Numbered from the stretch's first letter, positions 20,538-31,613 are shown. The stretch is 64,000 bases of DNA from Prochlorococcus marinus str. MIT 0919 (GCF_027359375.1 NZ_CP114779.1:496001-560000), one strand, 5' to 3'. A program made the numbers and translations. The notes: a model not told the origin generated them from the sequence alone.

Positions 20538-23167
20538 TTTTTTTCTACTGATGTAATGTCATCGGCCGCACATTCAGATTCTGAAAGTGAATCTTCGCCT
20601 TGCTCTTGGATCGATTGTTGAGGTGGAACTAGAACAACTTCAGCAAGGTGATCTCCAGTATCAAGGCGCTGAAGTCTAACCCCTGTTGCAGCTCTGGATT
20701 GTTGGGAAATTTTATCAGCACTAGTTCTTACAATGACACCTTTTTCAGTAACTAAAAGCAACTCTTCCCCTTCTCCCAAGACTTTCAATCCAACTAAGGA
20801 ATCACTCTGCTTTCTAAATTTCATTGCCCTCAAGCCCATTCCTGCACGTTTTTGAAGCCTAAATTGCGTAACAGGCACTCGCTTCCCTAAACCATCAGCA
20901 GATGCGACCAAAACCCAAGGACCATTGGAAATACTTTCTTCTTCTAGATCTACTTCTGAATCTTCACCATCACTTCCAGCAATTCTATCGGCCAACTCTC
21001 TTGGCAAGACATCCATACTTACTAATGAATCCCCATCCCTTAAATTCATTGATCTAACCCCCCTAGCTGTTCTTCCTAAAGGCCTTAATTCATTATTATC
21101 CAACCGAAAATGAATCGTCATAGCTGCTTTTGAACCAATCAAAACACTATCCCCAGAAGCTGCCAACCTCACCCATGTCAACGCATCTCCTTCTTCAAGA
21201 CTTATGGCTATCAATCCATTTGCCCTGATTTTACTAAAAGCTGAAACTGACGTTCTTTTAATATATCCCCCTTTTGTAAGCATTAAGAGATGATTATCAT
21301 CATCAAAAGAGGATACAGAGAGTAATGAGGTAATAGCTTCTTCTCTTGGGATAGGCAATAACTGAACTACTGGGGTTCCCTTAGCAGATCGACTTGATTG
21401 TGGAACTCTATAAGCAGGCAAAGTATATGCAACTCCTCTATCACTAAAGAGGAGAAGATTATCATGGTCATTACAACTAATAAACAGCTTAACTTCTTCT
21501 TCTCCTTGACTTCTAGTACCAGATTTACCTCTAGTTCCTCGACTAGTAGCTTCAAACTCATTTACAGGCATTCTTTTTAAATAACCTGTTTCAGTTAATA
21601 GAACAACAGAACGTTCATTAGCAATAAGATCAATATCTTCTATACCTCCACCTAAATCTAGAATCTCAGTTCTTCTTGGTGTATTGTATTTTTCTTTTAG
21701 TTTAGATAATTCATCTTCAATAATATCAAAAACTCTTGATTTATTAGCCAAAATATCTTTAAAGTCAGCTATTTTTACAAGAAGATCTTGATGTTCTAAG
21801 CGTATTTTATCTGCTTCTAATGCAGTAAGTCTCCTTAACTGCATCTGTAGGATTGCGTCTGCCTGCACATCAGTTAAACCATGTAATTCCTGAAGCTGAC
21901 TCTTTGCTACTGAAGTGTCAGAGGCTGCTCTAATTAGAGCAATTATTGGATCTAATTGATCTAAAGCCAATAATAAACCAAGTAAGAGGTGGTTCCTTTC
22001 CTCAGCTTTTCTCAATAAATAATTTGTTCTCCTTTGAATAGTTTCTACTCTAAAGTCAAGGAAAACTTGCAACATCTTCAAGATAGACAATGTGACAGGT
22101 TCACCATTAACAAGGGCCAGCATATTGGCACTAAAATTTGACTGAAGAGGAGTAAGCTTGAAAAGATTATTTAAAACTACTTGAGGGTATGAATCTCTCC
22201 TGAGCTCAACAACAATACGCATTCCATCTCTATCACTTTCGTCTCTTATATCGGAAATACCTTCCAACTTCTTATCGTTAACCATATCAGCAATTCTTTC
22301 AATTAAGGCTGCTTTATTTGTCTGATAAGGCAATTGAGTGATGATCACCGCATCTCTATCAGGGCGACCTGGAAGTTCTATTGTTTCTATATCAGCAACT
22401 CCTCTCATCGTTATAGATCCTCGTCCGTTTAAATAAGTTTCCTTGATTCCATTCCTTCCAAGAATTTGCCCTCCTGTAGGGAAGTCAGGGCCTTGAATGA
22501 TTTTAAAAATTTCTTTCTCCGTTATTTCAGGGTTCGAGATTAAAGCCATTAAGCCATTAATCAACTCGCCAAGATTATGAGGTGGAATATTAGTTGCCAT
22601 ACCAACCGCTATCCCAGAAGACCCATTTAATAGAAGCTGTGGTACTCGAGCAGGTAAAACAGTTGGTTCCTGCTGTGAACCATCAAAATTATCTATAAAA
22701 TCAACAGTTTCTGACTCTATATCTTCAAGAAGACTATCTTGAGTAAGTGATTGAAGTCTAGATTCTGTATACCTCATTGCTGCAGGCGGGTCATTATCTA
22801 TAGAACCAAAATTTCCATGTCCATCAACCAAAGGCATTCTCATAGAGAAGTCCTGAGCCATTCTTACTAATGCGTCGTAAACAGCAGTATCTCCATGGGG
22901 ATGATACTTACCTAAAACTTCACCTACTACACGAGCACATTTTCTATAAGGTCTCTCACTAGTTAACCCCAATTCATACATTGCATAAAGAATTCTTCTA
23001 TGCACTGGCTTGAGGCCATCTCTTGCATCAGGCAAAGCCCTGCCAACAATTACGCTCATCGCATATTCCAAATAGGAACGCGACATTTCATTGCGCAGAT
23101 CTGTCTGGATTATCCGATCTTCGAATTCGCCAGGAACACCGCTATTGGGTTCCGAAGAATCAGCCAT
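20534..23167 (-). CDS. gyrA: DNA gyrase subunit A
   Basis: GyrA breaks and rejoins DNA during supercoiling. The 877-residue product starts at the ATG at 23167 (MADSSEPN); an in-frame TTG six codons upstream at 23185 is also possible. It has the conserved [21 protein letters not shown] segment, the active-site [10 protein letters not shown] with Tyr133, and the QTNK and [11 protein letters not shown] stretches. The C-terminal pinwheel carries the GyrA box-like region [13 protein letters not shown]. The acidic tail is rich in Glu and Ser. crtL follows with a 4-base overlap. Confidence 0.97.
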   Translation of the reverse strand: MADSSEPNSGVPGEFEDRIIQTDLRNEMSRSYLEYAMSVIVGRALPDARDGLKPVHRRILYAMYELGLTSERPYRKCARVVGEVLGKYHPHGDTAVYDALVRMAQDFSMRMPLVDGHGNFGSIDNDPPAAMRYTESRLQSLTQDSLLEDIESETVDFIDNFDGSQQEPTVLPARVPQLLLNGSSGIAVGMATNIPPHNLGELINGLMALISNPEITEKEIFKIIQGPDFPTGGQILGRNGIKETYLNGRGSITMRGVADIETIELPGRPDRDAVIITQLPYQTNKAALIERIADMVNDKKLEGISDIRDESDRDGMRIVVELRRDSYPQVVLNNLFKLTPLQSNFSANMLALVNGEPVTLSILKMLQVFLDFRVETIQRRTNYLLRKAEERNHLLLGLLLALDQLDPIIALIRAASDTSVAKSQLQELHGLTDVQADAILQMQLRRLTALEADKIRLEHQDLLVKIADFKDILANKSRVFDIIEDELSKLKEKYNTPRRTEILDLGGGIEDIDLIANERSVVLLTETGYLKRMPVNEFEATSRGTRGKSGTRSQGEEEVKLFISCNDHDNLLLFSDRGVAYTLPAYRVPQSSRSAKGTPVVQLLPIPREEAITSLLSVSSFDDDNHLLMLTKGGYIKRTSVSAFSKIRANGLIAISLEEGDALTWVRLAASGDSVLIGSKAAMTIHFRLDNNELRPLGRTARGVRSMNLRDGDSLVSMDVLPRELADRIAGSDGEDSEVDLEEESISNGPWVLVASADGLGKRVPVTQFRLQKRAGMGLRAMKFRKQSDSLVGLKVLGEGEELLLVTEKGVIVRTSADKISQQSRAATGVRLQRLDTGDHLAEVVLVPPQQSIQEQGEDSLSESECAADDITSVEKN

Positions 23168-23428
23168 GAAGGAGTGTTCTACCAAGCTTTAGGTTATCTC
23201 GAAACAAGATCAATTGACAGAGATACGTGCTTAAAAGCACTATGAAAGACCAAAAAAGGGGCTTAGAGAGGAAATTATTTTAAAAATTGTTGATGCACTC
23301 ACAAACCTTGGGTAAGCAATCCGTTTTAGATAAAAATGGTCCTAATTAAAAAACATCTGTTATTAACAACCAAAATCTTAATTACCCTAATCGTTTGGTA
23401 ACTTGTCCAAAATTTATTAAATTCTGAT

Positions 23429-24592
23429 TTGAATATTCAACTCGGCCACTCAAAGTTTGTTCGTCGAGCATTTGGTATCGACGAAATAGCCCTTGTACCA
23501 GGAGGAAGAACTGTTGATCCTGATATAACTGATACCTCTTTAAATATAGGAGGCAAAGAATTAGAAATTCCAATAATTGCCAGCGCTATGGATGGAGTAG
23601 TCGATGTAGGTATGGCAATTGCTCTTTCAAAATTAGGTGCTTTAGGTGTACTTAATCTTGAGGGGATTCAAACCAGATACGAAAACCCCAAAGAAGTCAT
23701 AAATCGAATCACATCTGTTGCTAAAACGGAATTTGTACCACTTATGCAGGAGATATATAGCAAACCTATACAAGAGAAGTTAATAACTCAAAGGATTAAT
23801 GAAATTAAATCTCATGGAGGCATTGCAGCTATAAGCGCAACACCTCAAGCCGCTATAAAATATAAGGAAACGATAGTCAGTGCTGGTGCTGACATGTTTT
23901 TCCTGCAAGCAACTGTTGTATCTACCGAACATATTGGACCGTCAGAGCGAAAGAGTCTTGATATTTCTAAACTTTGTCAAAGCTTGCCTATTCCTGTACT
24001 GGTAGGGAACTGCGTAACCCATGACGTAGCTTTAAATCTTATGAAGGCTGGTGCTAAAGGAATCTTAGTAGGAATTGGGCCGGGAGCAGCATGTACTTCA
24101 AGAGGGGTTCTTGGAATTGGCACCCCTCAAGCCACAGCAATTGCAGATTGTTCCTCAGCAAGAAATGAGCACATGAAAGAAACTGGGGAATATATTCCAA
24201 TAATTGCAGACGGGGGAATTGTTACCGGAGGTGATATTTGTAAATGCATTGCTTGCGGAGCTGATGGGGTGATGATTGGATCCCCTATTGCAAGAGCCAA
24301 CGAAGCTCCTGGAAGAGGCTTCCATTGGGGGATGGCAACACCGAGTCCTGTACTCCCAAGAGGTACTCGCATTAACGTTGGTTCTACTGGCAGTCTAGAA
24401 AAAATCTTACGCGGACCTGCAAGTCTTGATGATGGAACTCAAAATCTTTTAGGAGCTCTAAAAACTTCCATGGGAACACTAGGAGCAAAAAATATTAAAG
24501 AAATGCAAAAGGTAGAAATCGTTATAGCTCCATCACTACTTACAGAAGGCAAGGTATATCAAAAAGCACAGCAATTGGGTATGGGCAAATAA
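23429..24592 (+). CDS. GuaB3-type IMP dehydrogenase-related protein
   Basis: A 387-residue TIM-barrel protein of the IMPDH family lacking the paired CBS domains that full-length GuaB inserts after about residue 95, which explains its short length. The catalytic loop GPGAACTSRGVLGIG holds Cys222; GGIVTGGDICKCIACGADGVMIGSP (split motif at about 270-294) binds phosphate. Members of this actinobacterial/cyanobacterial group (GuaB3) are annotated IMPDH family but the reaction has been unclear, with GMP reductase also possible. Start TTG at 23429. Confidence 0.88.
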   Translation: MNIQLGHSKFVRRAFGIDEIALVPGGRTVDPDITDTSLNIGGKELEIPIIASAMDGVVDVGMAIALSKLGALGVLNLEGIQTRYENPKEVINRITSVAKTEFVPLMQEIYSKPIQEKLITQRINEIKSHGGIAAISATPQAAIKYKETIVSAGADMFFLQATVVSTEHIGPSERKSLDISKLCQSLPIPVLVGNCVTHDVALNLMKAGAKGILVGIGPGAACTSRGVLGIGTPQATAIADCSSARNEHMKETGEYIPIIADGGIVTGGDICKCIACGADGVMIGSPIARANEAPGRGFHWGMATPSPVLPRGTRINVGSTGSLEKILRGPASLDDGTQNLLGALKTSMGTLGAKNIKEMQKVEIVIAPSLLTEGKVYQKAQQLGMGK

Positions 24593-24797
24593 ATTTGGCC
24601 ATAAGGTTGAAAAATGAAAATTAGTTTCGTTTATTGAAGCAATAACTTGAAAGGTAAAGCATTAGAATCTCCTCAAATTGACTGCTATAGTTGACTCATG
24701 AAAGATTTGAGGACCTATATCAAAACGAACTTATGGCAGAATTGATTTTATTCGGCAAAATAAAATAATTAAATCCTGTTAAATAGTCTTCAAAGGT

Positions 24798-25121
24798 ATG
24801 TCAAGCGCTGCAGCAGTAACTGATTCATCATTTGAGCAGGAGGTACTTCAGAGTGATGTGCCTGTTCTGGTTGATTTTTGGGCTCCTTGGTGTGGACCAT
24901 GCAGGATGGTATCTCCTATAGTTGATGAAATATCCAAAGATTTTGAAGGTAAAATCAAAGTTTGCAAATTAAATACTGATGAGAACCCAAATGTTGCTAG
25001 TCAATACGGAATACGAAGTATTCCTACGTTAATGATTTTCAAAGGTGGGCAGAAAGTCGATACAGTTGTTGGTGCCGTTCCAAAAGCAACACTGTCAGGG
25101 ACTCTTTCAAAGCATCTTTGA
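24798..25121 (+). CDS. trxA: Thioredoxin
   Basis: A 107-residue thioredoxin with the active site [10 protein letters not shown] (Cys32 and Cys35), the cis-proline loop RSIPTLMIF and the standard length. It reduces disulfides in Calvin cycle and other enzymes, with reducing power from ferredoxin or NADPH. OpcA/Zwf in the same window are among the enzymes known to be thioredoxin targets. Start ATG at 24798. hisH follows after 40 bases. Confidence 0.97.
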   Translation: MSSAAAVTDSSFEQEVLQSDVPVLVDFWAPWCGPCRMVSPIVDEISKDFEGKIKVCKLNTDENPNVASQYGIRSIPTLMIFKGGQKVDTVVGAVPKATLSGTLSKHL

Positions 25122-25161
25122 ATCTAAAAAGCTTTTTAATGAATCAAATTAACCTTGTTAA

Positions 25162-25788
25162 GTGAACATAAATATTGGTCTAATAGATTATGGAATGGGT
25201 AATCTTTACTCTGTTCAACAATCCTTAAGACGACTCAAGCAAACCACTAAGTTAATAAAAAGTCCTAAAGATTTAACTAATTGCAAGGCTCTAATCCTTC
25301 CAGGAGTTGGTTCTTTTGATCCAGCAATGGAAAATCTACGAAAAACCAATCTAATACCTGAAATTAAAACATGGGTGCAAAGCAAAAAACCTCTTCTCGG
25401 AATATGTTTAGGCTTACAATTAATGTTTGAAAGTAGTGATGAAGGAAATTTATCTGGGCTGGGTCTCCTAAAGGGCCATGTATCTTCTTTGCCAAAAAAT
25501 CAACCTGAAAGGATACCTCATATGGGTTGGTCGCCTCTCAAGCAAAAAAAACAATGTCCTTTACTAGAAGAACAAAGTAATTCAAAATGGATGTACTTTG
25601 TACATTCATACTCGGCAATTCCACTAGCAGAAGATCTTGCCGCAACAGTAAGTTTTGGAGGAGAAGATATAACTGCAATTGTTTGGAGGGATAATATAGG
25701 AGCTTGCCAATTTCATCCAGAAAAATCTGGTATTGCAGGAAAGAGTTTACTAGATTCTTGGTTAAAGTGGGTGAATGAGAAAGGTTAA
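25162..25788 (+). CDS. hisH: Imidazole glycerol phosphate synthase, glutamine amidotransferase subunit HisH
   Basis: HisH releases ammonia from glutamine for HisF in histidine synthesis. The 208-residue class I amidotransferase has the oxyanion strand LPGVGSF (about 49-55), the nucleophile loop LLGICLGLQLMF with Cys82 and the C-terminal His-Glu pair in FHPEKSG. Start GTG at 25162. It is followed 18 bases later by rsmD in the same direction. Confidence 0.96.
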   Translation: MNINIGLIDYGMGNLYSVQQSLRRLKQTTKLIKSPKDLTNCKALILPGVGSFDPAMENLRKTNLIPEIKTWVQSKKPLLGICLGLQLMFESSDEGNLSGLGLLKGHVSSLPKNQPERIPHMGWSPLKQKKQCPLLEEQSNSKWMYFVHSYSAIPLAEDLAATVSFGGEDITAIVWRDNIGACQFHPEKSGIAGKSLLDSWLKWVNEKG

Positions 25789-25806
25789 TTCAACCAGAAA
25801 AGTAGT

Positions 25807-26430
25807 ATGAAGCTTATTAGTGGTCTTAAAATAAAAAGCCCATCTTTTAATGGTACTAGACCAACAACATCATTAGTAAGAGAAGCTGTAATGAACATTA
25901 TTGGTAGAAAAGTTTTAAATTCTAATTGGTTAGATTTATGTAGTGGTAGTGGAGTGATGGGATGCGAAGCATTGCAAAAAGGTGCTTCAATTGTTATTGC
26001 AGTTGAGATAAATAGATTGGTATCCAAAGTCTGCAAAGAAAACCTAAAACATGTATCCCAAATTATTAGTAGAGAAAAAAGTTTTGAATTAATAAATGAT
26101 GATGTAGTTAAATGGCTAAAAAAAGGTTATGAACACCAGGAGAAAAGATATCTTTCTCATATAGATAAAGCAAATAGAAAATTTGATCTAGTCTATTTTG
26201 ACCCTCCTTATCAAAGTAATATTTACTCCCCTGTACTGAAAAATTTAATTGATGGTAATTGGTTAAAAAAAGATTCGTTAGTAATTTGCGAATGCGCCAA
26301 TGAGTTAAGTATAGATAATTTGTCTAAGTGGAAAATCGCAGACAGAAGGACCTATGGGAAAACCTCTTTAATCTTCCTCACTCCCAATCAGGTAGAGGAC
26401 TTTCACGTCGATACTGATTCCATGCACTAA
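25807..26430 (+). CDS. rsmD: 16S rRNA (guanine-966-N2)-methyltransferase RsmD
   Basis: RsmD methylates G966 in the 30S subunit. The 207-residue protein has the opening [23 protein letters not shown] split across residues 6-28, the SAM-binding motif [15 protein letters not shown] (about 43-57), VIAVEINR and the catalytic DLVYFDPPY (about 138-146). Its last 53 bases overlap the 3' end of petG on the opposite strand. Start ATG at 25807. Confidence 0.93.
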   Translation: MKLISGLKIKSPSFNGTRPTTSLVREAVMNIIGRKVLNSNWLDLCSGSGVMGCEALQKGASIVIAVEINRLVSKVCKENLKHVSQIISREKSFELINDDVVKWLKKGYEHQEKRYLSHIDKANRKFDLVYFDPPYQSNIYSPVLKNLIDGNWLKKDSLVICECANELSIDNLSKWKIADRRTYGKTSLIFLTPNQVEDFHVDTDSMH

Positions 26431-26497
26431 CAAATAAACCTATTATGGTTATTGGAACAAGACCTAAAACAATTCCACAAAGAAGCGGTTCAATCAT
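26378..26497 (-). CDS. petG: Cytochrome b6f complex subunit V (PetG)
   Basis: A 39-residue single-helix subunit of the cytochrome b6f complex, embedded in the thylakoid membrane. [20 protein letters not shown] is the diagnostic N-terminus and transmembrane helix; [11 protein letters not shown] is the usual stromal end. The ATG at 26497 gives the canonical start; a longer reading to 26575 has no family support. It overlaps rsmD tail-to-tail by 53 bases, an unusual arrangement in which both ends are coding. cytM starts 60 bases away in the other direction. Confidence 0.95.
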   Translation of the reverse strand: MIEPLLCGIVLGLVPITIIGLFVSAWNQYRRESPLPDWE

Positions 26498-26556
26498 TTT
26501 CCAGTAATAATAAAAGATAATGTTATACACAATTCTTTCATGATAGTGAACCTTTC

Positions 26557-26946
26557 GTGAAAAGCACTTCACCAATTGGTATAGAAGATGATGAAAGCCC
26601 CAACAAGGGGCTGCTACTTTTATTGGCTGTAAGCGCGATTTCGTGCTTGATAATCTTTTTATCTTTTATTTTTACGGCAAATATAGATCCTTACACTAAA
26701 GAATCATTGCAGCTAAATGGTTCACCAGAACAAGGAAGGAGGCTTTTTCGAATTAATTGTGCTGGCTGTCATGGCATCTCAGCTCAGGGTCTAGTGGGAC
26801 CTGACTTGCATGGAGTAACAAGCCAATTAAGTGACAAGAGGATTGTCAATCAAGTAATTAAAGGTCTTACCCCGCCAATGCCAAGATTTGAAATGGAGCC
26901 AGAATCAATGGCAGATCTGCTCTCCTACCTACATTCGTTAAATTAA
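26557..26946 (+). CDS. cytM: Cytochrome c class I, probably CytM
   Basis: A 129-residue cytochrome c with an N-terminal membrane anchor ([20 protein letters not shown], about 19-38) and one heme site NCAGCHG with Cys68, Cys71 and His72; a distal methionine is likely in GLTPPMPRF. This anchor plus short heme domain matches cytochrome cM, a low-abundance cyanobacterial cytochrome linked to stress or to suppression of respiration/photosynthesis cross-talk. Neighbouring petG gives a b6f context. Start GTG at 26557. Confidence 0.88.
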   Translation: MKSTSPIGIEDDESPNKGLLLLLAVSAISCLIIFLSFIFTANIDPYTKESLQLNGSPEQGRRLFRINCAGCHGISAQGLVGPDLHGVTSQLSDKRIVNQVIKGLTPPMPRFEMEPESMADLLSYLHSLN

Positions 26947-26948
26947 CC

Positions 26949-27680
26949 TTGAAAGTAAACAAGCAAAACATCAAGCTTATCCTTGTAGAGCCAGCTGGAG
27001 AAATAAATTTAGGAAGTGTGGCTAGGCTTTGCAAAAACTATGAGATTGAAGAGCTAAGACTTGTCTCTCCAAGATGTCAACCACTAGATGTAAATGCACG
27101 GAAGATGGCTTTAAAGGGCATCGACATCCTAAAAAATGCAAAAGTTTACTCAACTTTGTTAGATGCAATTGATGACTGTGTGCGAATAATTGCAACATGT
27201 GGTCGCAAAGATCATGGAGATATTCCATTACATTCATCTGAATCTTCATTGGATTGGCTTATAGAAGGTTTCTGCTTAAAACCTGTAGCAATAGTTTTTG
27301 GCAGGGAAGACCGTGGACTTACCAATCAGGAACTTCAATTAGCTCAAAAAGTAATCACTCTTCCTTCGTCACAACAATATCCATCTCTCAATATTTCCCA
27401 CGCAGTTGCAATTATCTTGAATGATTTAACTAGATGCATAAACAAACCCACCCAATCAATCAAAGAGAAAATAAATAATCCATCTACACCTAAACAAATC
27501 AATGATTGCTTAATTCAGGCTGAGTCACTTCTTCTTGAAATAGGTTTTTTACAAAATCACACTGCAAAATCGCGGATATCAAAAATACAAGCAATGTTTC
27601 AAAGAGCTGAGATAAGAGAAGAAGAAATTGCACTAATAAGAGGAATTTTACGACAAGCTAAATGGTTTATTGATAAGTAA
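26949..27680 (+). CDS. RNA methyltransferase, TrmH/TrmJ family
   Basis: A 243-residue SPOUT methyltransferase. The N-terminus KLILVEPAGEINLGSVARL is typical of group 1 (TrmJ) enzymes, which 2'-O-methylate tRNA or rRNA ribose. The SAM knot motifs are AIVFGREDRGLTNQEL (about 112-127) and PSSQQYPSLNISHAVAIIL (about 139-157). Start is TTG, two bases after the cytM stop, so the pair is likely co-transcribed. Exact RNA target unknown. Confidence 0.9.
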   Translation: MKVNKQNIKLILVEPAGEINLGSVARLCKNYEIEELRLVSPRCQPLDVNARKMALKGIDILKNAKVYSTLLDAIDDCVRIIATCGRKDHGDIPLHSSESSLDWLIEGFCLKPVAIVFGREDRGLTNQELQLAQKVITLPSSQQYPSLNISHAVAIILNDLTRCINKPTQSIKEKINNPSTPKQINDCLIQAESLLLEIGFLQNHTAKSRISKIQAMFQRAEIREEEIALIRGILRQAKWFIDK

Positions 27681-27726
27681 ACTTTTTAATATTAAAATTC
27701 CAACAATGAGTTAGCGCGAACTTTAA

Positions 27727-28797
27727 TTGATTAAAAAAACCAATCTAGAAATTAATAATTCTAGCAAGTTGATAAGAAATTTTATAAACCTATTTTTAAT
27801 GGGGATAGGATTAGGAGTAATTTTTGGCTCTATCTTTAGAACAATTACTCCAACAAGCAAAGTTTTTAATATAAACCAAAGAAAAGCGATAGCTGAAAGT
27901 AATAGCAGAAAAAAAATAGGGATTATTTCAAACCTAAATGGATTGGGGAATTACAAACAACGTAAAGAGTTAATTATTTTAAGTAACAAATGGAAAAAGC
28001 TTTCAGATGAAAAGATAGATCTCCAAGTAAGTGCTTATTTAAACTTTGAAGATGGAAGATACGCTCAATTAAATGCTGAAAATAGTTTACCAGCAGCAAG
28101 CTCTATAAAAGTCCCAATACTTTTAATAGCCTTAGAAATGCTCGACAATAAATTACTTTCTTGGGATGAACTTATAGAACTTAAAAGAGATTTGATAGCT
28201 TCTGGATCTGGATGGATGAGATATCAAAGGATTGGACAAAAGTTCCCTATTCACGAAATCGCAACTGAAATGATAAGAGTAAGCGACAATACAGCTACTA
28301 ATCTTTTAATTGACCGTATAGGTGGTATTGAAATACTTAACAAGCGTTTTATTGAACTTGGTCTTAATCAAACACATATAAAAAACATGTTGCCAGATTT
28401 AAACGGAACGAATAGAACTAGTGCAAAAGATCTCTGCCAGGTATTTCAAATAGCAGACTCAACTAATTTCCTGAGCTTAAAATCAAGAGACCTCTTTCGA
28501 GAAATCCTAAGCACATCCAAAACCAACAGCTTGCTACCTGATGGTTTGTTAATTGGTCTTGGTCAATCGCCTGGCAATACAGATTACAATCTATTAATAA
28601 ATGGTTACAGGGTCTACAACAAGACTGGTGATATAGGGATTTCTTATGCAGATGCAGGCTTAATAGAAATGCCTGATACATCTAGAGCAACTAGCGCTTT
28701 CATCGTTAAAGGTCCTTTTAATGACCCTCGATCTGCAACACTTATTCGAGATTTGTCTGCTGAAATCATTAATCACATCAAGACCGCACGAGAATAA
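27727..28797 (+). CDS. Class A beta-lactamase-like serine hydrolase
   Basis: A 356-residue protein with an N-terminal hydrophobic stretch (about 19-40) as signal or anchor. The serine penicillin-recognising motifs are present in order: SSIK at 125-128 (nucleophile Ser125), SDN at 186-188, and KTG at 299-301. This places it in the class A beta-lactamase/PBP-like family. In cyanobacteria these proteins likely act on cell-wall peptidoglycan, not on antibiotics, although I see nothing that separates the two. Start is TTG at 27727. Confidence 0.88.
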   Translation: MIKKTNLEINNSSKLIRNFINLFLMGIGLGVIFGSIFRTITPTSKVFNINQRKAIAESNSRKKIGIISNLNGLGNYKQRKELIILSNKWKKLSDEKIDLQVSAYLNFEDGRYAQLNAENSLPAASSIKVPILLIALEMLDNKLLSWDELIELKRDLIASGSGWMRYQRIGQKFPIHEIATEMIRVSDNTATNLLIDRIGGIEILNKRFIELGLNQTHIKNMLPDLNGTNRTSAKDLCQVFQIADSTNFLSLKSRDLFREILSTSKTNSLLPDGLLIGLGQSPGNTDYNLLINGYRVYNKTGDIGISYADAGLIEMPDTSRATSAFIVKGPFNDPRSATLIRDLSAEIINHIKTARE

Positions 28798-28930
28798 TTA
28801 GGTAAGCAATAGGGATCAGAAACATCTTAAAGTTTTCAATAAACATTGCTTTATAAAGCTTTTTAAGAGTTAAGCAAGACTCAGGTAACCTGCCTATGAA
28901 ACAATCCAAAACAGGAAAAACTATTAATCA

Positions 28931-30019
28931 GTGAGTTCAACTAGGAACCGCAGGGTATTCCCCTTCGCAGCAGTTATTGGTCAAGAAGAAATGAAGTTGG
29001 CACTTCTTCTGAACATAATTGACCCTCGAATAGGAGGGGTAATGATTATGGGAGATAGAGGAACGGGTAAATCAACCACCATTCGAGCACTTGCAGATCT
29101 TCTTCCAGATATAGACGTTGTACAAGGAGATCCCTATAACAGTTCTCCTGAGGATCCTGACTTGCAAAGTACAGAGGTTCAACAACTTTTAGAACAAGGG
29201 GGAGAGCTGACCACAGAAGGGAAGCAAGTGCCAATGATTGATCTCCCACTTGGTGCGACTGAAGACCGCCTCTGCGGAACAATAGATATCGAAAAAGCCT
29301 TATCCGAAGGAGTAAGGGCCTTTGAACCAGGCCTTCTAGCCAAAGCCAATAGGGGACTTTTATACGTTGACGAAGTTAACTTGCTTGATGATCACCTAGT
29401 TGATGTCTTGCTAGACTCTGCGGCTTCAGGGTGGAATACAGTTGAGAGAGAAGGTGTTTCAGTAAGACATCCCGCAAGATTTGTATTAATAGGTTCAGGG
29501 AACCCAGAAGAGGGAGAGTTGAGACCTCAACTTTTAGATAGATTTGGCATGAGCGTTGAGGTGCGTACAGTTAGGGATGCAGAGCTTCGTGTGAAAGTTG
29601 TTGATCAAAGGACATCATTTGATGATAATCCCAATGGATTTATATCTTCAGTAAAAGAAAAGCAAGATTCACTGCAAAAGAAAGTGATTGAGGCTCAAGG
29701 AAGACTCCAAAATGTCAGTATTGATGAAGACCTTCGTTTGAAAATTTCTGCTGTTTGCGGAGAGCTAGATGTAGACGGTCTACGTGGAGATATTGTTTCT
29801 AATAGAGCAGCTAGAGCTCTTGCAGCGTTTGAAGGTCGTAGTGAAGTTACTGAAGAAGATGTTGCTAGAGTTGTTTCCTGTTCATTAAGACACCGTCTCA
29901 GGAAAGACCCACTAGAACAAATCGATTCAGGCGACCGTGTTATCAAAGCATTTTGCAAGATATTTGATAGAAGTGATGAAGACAATCTGACTGATTTTGA
30001 ATTAGCATCATCGGACTAA
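28931..30019 (+). CDS. chlI: Magnesium chelatase ATPase subunit I
   Basis: ChlI is the AAA+ motor that, with ChlD and ChlH, inserts magnesium into protoporphyrin IX for chlorophyll. The 362-residue protein has Walker A GDRGTGKS at 41-48 (Lys47), the family insertion [12 protein letters not shown], Walker [16 protein letters not shown] (about 136-150), sensor 1 [20 protein letters not shown] and an arginine finger region. Start GTG at 28931. ruvC follows after four bases. Confidence 0.97.
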   Translation: MSSTRNRRVFPFAAVIGQEEMKLALLLNIIDPRIGGVMIMGDRGTGKSTTIRALADLLPDIDVVQGDPYNSSPEDPDLQSTEVQQLLEQGGELTTEGKQVPMIDLPLGATEDRLCGTIDIEKALSEGVRAFEPGLLAKANRGLLYVDEVNLLDDHLVDVLLDSAASGWNTVEREGVSVRHPARFVLIGSGNPEEGELRPQLLDRFGMSVEVRTVRDAELRVKVVDQRTSFDDNPNGFISSVKEKQDSLQKKVIEAQGRLQNVSIDEDLRLKISAVCGELDVDGLRGDIVSNRAARALAAFEGRSEVTEEDVARVVSCSLRHRLRKDPLEQIDSGDRVIKAFCKIFDRSDEDNLTDFELASSD

Positions 30020-30023
30020 AAAA

Positions 30024-30503
30024 TTGTTAATCCTTGGAATAGACCCTGGCTTAGCGAAAGTCGGCTATGGACTAATAAATTGCAAAGAAAAAAGCAAAGA
30101 AATAATTGATTGCGGCATAATTAAAACCAATAAAGATCAATCAGATGGAGATAGAATGATTGAGATAGCACGAGATCTCCGTTACATAATAAGAAAATGG
30201 GAACCCTCATTGGCTTCTGTTGAAAAATTCTTTTTTTATCGTTCGAGTGCAACAATTAGTGTTTTACAAGCAAGAGGGGTAATAATGATGACACTTGCAC
30301 GTTTTAATATTCCAGTTTTAGAGTTTCCACCAATGCAAATCAAACTTGCAGTGACTGGTTTTGGTCATGCAAAAAAAGATGAAGTAGTTGCATCTGTAAT
30401 AAGAGAGCTGGAATTAAAAAAACCTCCAAAGCCAGATGATGCAGCAGATGCACTAGCAATCGCTTTGACAGCTTTTTACAATTATGGGGACTTTAATGAT
30501 TAA
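30024..30503 (+). CDS. ruvC: Crossover junction endodeoxyribonuclease RuvC
   Basis: RuvC cuts Holliday junctions during homologous recombination. The 159-residue protein has the four acidic catalytic residues in their motifs: [12 protein letters not shown] (Asp7), SVEKFFF (Glu near 68), and the C-terminal [15 protein letters not shown] (about 136-150). Start TTG at 30024, four bases after chlI. Neither ruvA nor ruvB is here; scattering of ruv genes is common in cyanobacteria. Confidence 0.94.
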   Translation: MLILGIDPGLAKVGYGLINCKEKSKEIIDCGIIKTNKDQSDGDRMIEIARDLRYIIRKWEPSLASVEKFFFYRSSATISVLQARGVIMMTLARFNIPVLEFPPMQIKLAVTGFGHAKKDEVVASVIRELELKKPPKPDDAADALAIALTAFYNYGDFND

Positions 30504-30552
30504 GTTTATTTATATTCAATTACAAACTTATAAAATTATTTAAGAAGAAATA

Positions 30553-31137
30553 ATGAACTCAAAAAAAAATAAATCTATCGCAAGAAAGAAATATCAAGGA
30601 ATTAGGAAAGAGGTCGTTAATGTTAAGGAAAATCTAATCTATAATCAAGTTAAAAGAAAATTAAATCAGCTACTAATCAAGAAGAAAAATCTTTGTATAG
30701 GGATATATTGGCCATTAAGTGGAGAAGTAAATCTTACCAAGCTTAAAGGGTCAGCAAAGTTATTTTTAGCTTTACCAGCAAGCAAAATCCTTAACGAGAT
30801 TACATATCATCTGTGGAGAGAAAATCCATTAGAGGATGACTTATTAGGAATCCCTGCACCAATTAGCGAGCCAATTCTTCCTCCTTCCAAACTTGATCTA
30901 TTACTTGTACCAGCACTGGCTATTGATCAAAGTGGTCATAGATTAGGCTATGGAGGAGGTTATTTTGACAGGCTACGAAGTAAAGCGCCATGGAGAGCTG
31001 TTAAATCCTTAGTAGTCCTCCCTGAAGCCTGTGTTTCCAAGCAGGCATTACCTGTTGACCAGTGGGATATACCTTTTGATGGTTGGATAACAGAAGAAGG
31101 CTGCTTTGAAATAAGAGAGGTGAATAAAAAAAGTTAA
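30553..31137 (+). CDS. 5-formyltetrahydrofolate cyclo-ligase
   Basis: The enzyme converts 5-formyl-THF to 5,10-methenyl-THF using ATP, so it recycles folate alongside FolD in this window. The 194-residue protein has an N-terminal basic helix (about 1-40), IGIYWPLSGEVN (about 50-61) and the signature RLGYGGGYFDRL (about 130-141). Length is normal. Start ATG at 30553. It lies 17 bases before the sufE-like gene. Confidence 0.92.
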   Translation: MNSKKNKSIARKKYQGIRKEVVNVKENLIYNQVKRKLNQLLIKKKNLCIGIYWPLSGEVNLTKLKGSAKLFLALPASKILNEITYHLWRENPLEDDLLGIPAPISEPILPPSKLDLLLVPALAIDQSGHRLGYGGGYFDRLRSKAPWRAVKSLVVLPEACVSKQALPVDQWDIPFDGWITEEGCFEIREVNKKS

Positions 31138-31154
31138 GCTAATAGTAATTACTC

Positions 31155-31613
31155 ATGGCCAAAAATTTTATGGCTGGGAACCTTGAAGAAAATTTTGCAC
31201 AAAGCTTTGGGAGCAAAGAACTTGACAAATTGGTTTCCAAACTTAGATCAACCTCTGACCCTCGCAAGAAATACGAATATCTCCTATGGCTAGCAAAAAA
31301 ACTTCCTTTGCTTCCAGAAAACTCTTTGAAAGATTCAATAAAAGTGAAAGGTTGTATTTCGCAAGTATATGTACAAGGGGAACTTCATAATCAAAAATTG
31401 ATATGGAAAGGATATTCTGATGCCCTAATAACAAAAGGGATGCTTGCATTACTTATAAAAGGTTTGACAGATCTGACACCTAAAGAAGCAGTTTCTATAA
31501 ACCCTGAATTCATAGAGGCAACTGGCTTGAAAGCAAGCCTTACCCCCTCAAGAGCGAATGGTTTCTTAAATATCTTTCTTAAAATGAGTTCTCAAGCCAA
31601 ATTATTTTTATAA
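31155..31613 (+). CDS. sufE: SufE-like Fe-S cluster assembly protein
   Basis: SufE accepts sulfur from the SufS cysteine desulfurase on a conserved cysteine and delivers it for Fe-S cluster assembly. In this 152-residue protein the motif IKVKGCISQVYV carries Cys67, and the rest (YLLWLAKKLPLLP, IKGLTDLTPKEA) follows the family. Fe-S clusters are in high demand in photosystem I. The ATG at 31155 is used; another ATG lies at residue 6. No sufS or sufBCD nearby. Confidence 0.93.
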   Translation: MAKNFMAGNLEENFAQSFGSKELDKLVSKLRSTSDPRKKYEYLLWLAKKLPLLPENSLKDSIKVKGCISQVYVQGELHNQKLIWKGYSDALITKGMLALLIKGLTDLTPKEAVSINPEFIEATGLKASLTPSRANGFLNIFLKMSSQAKLFL

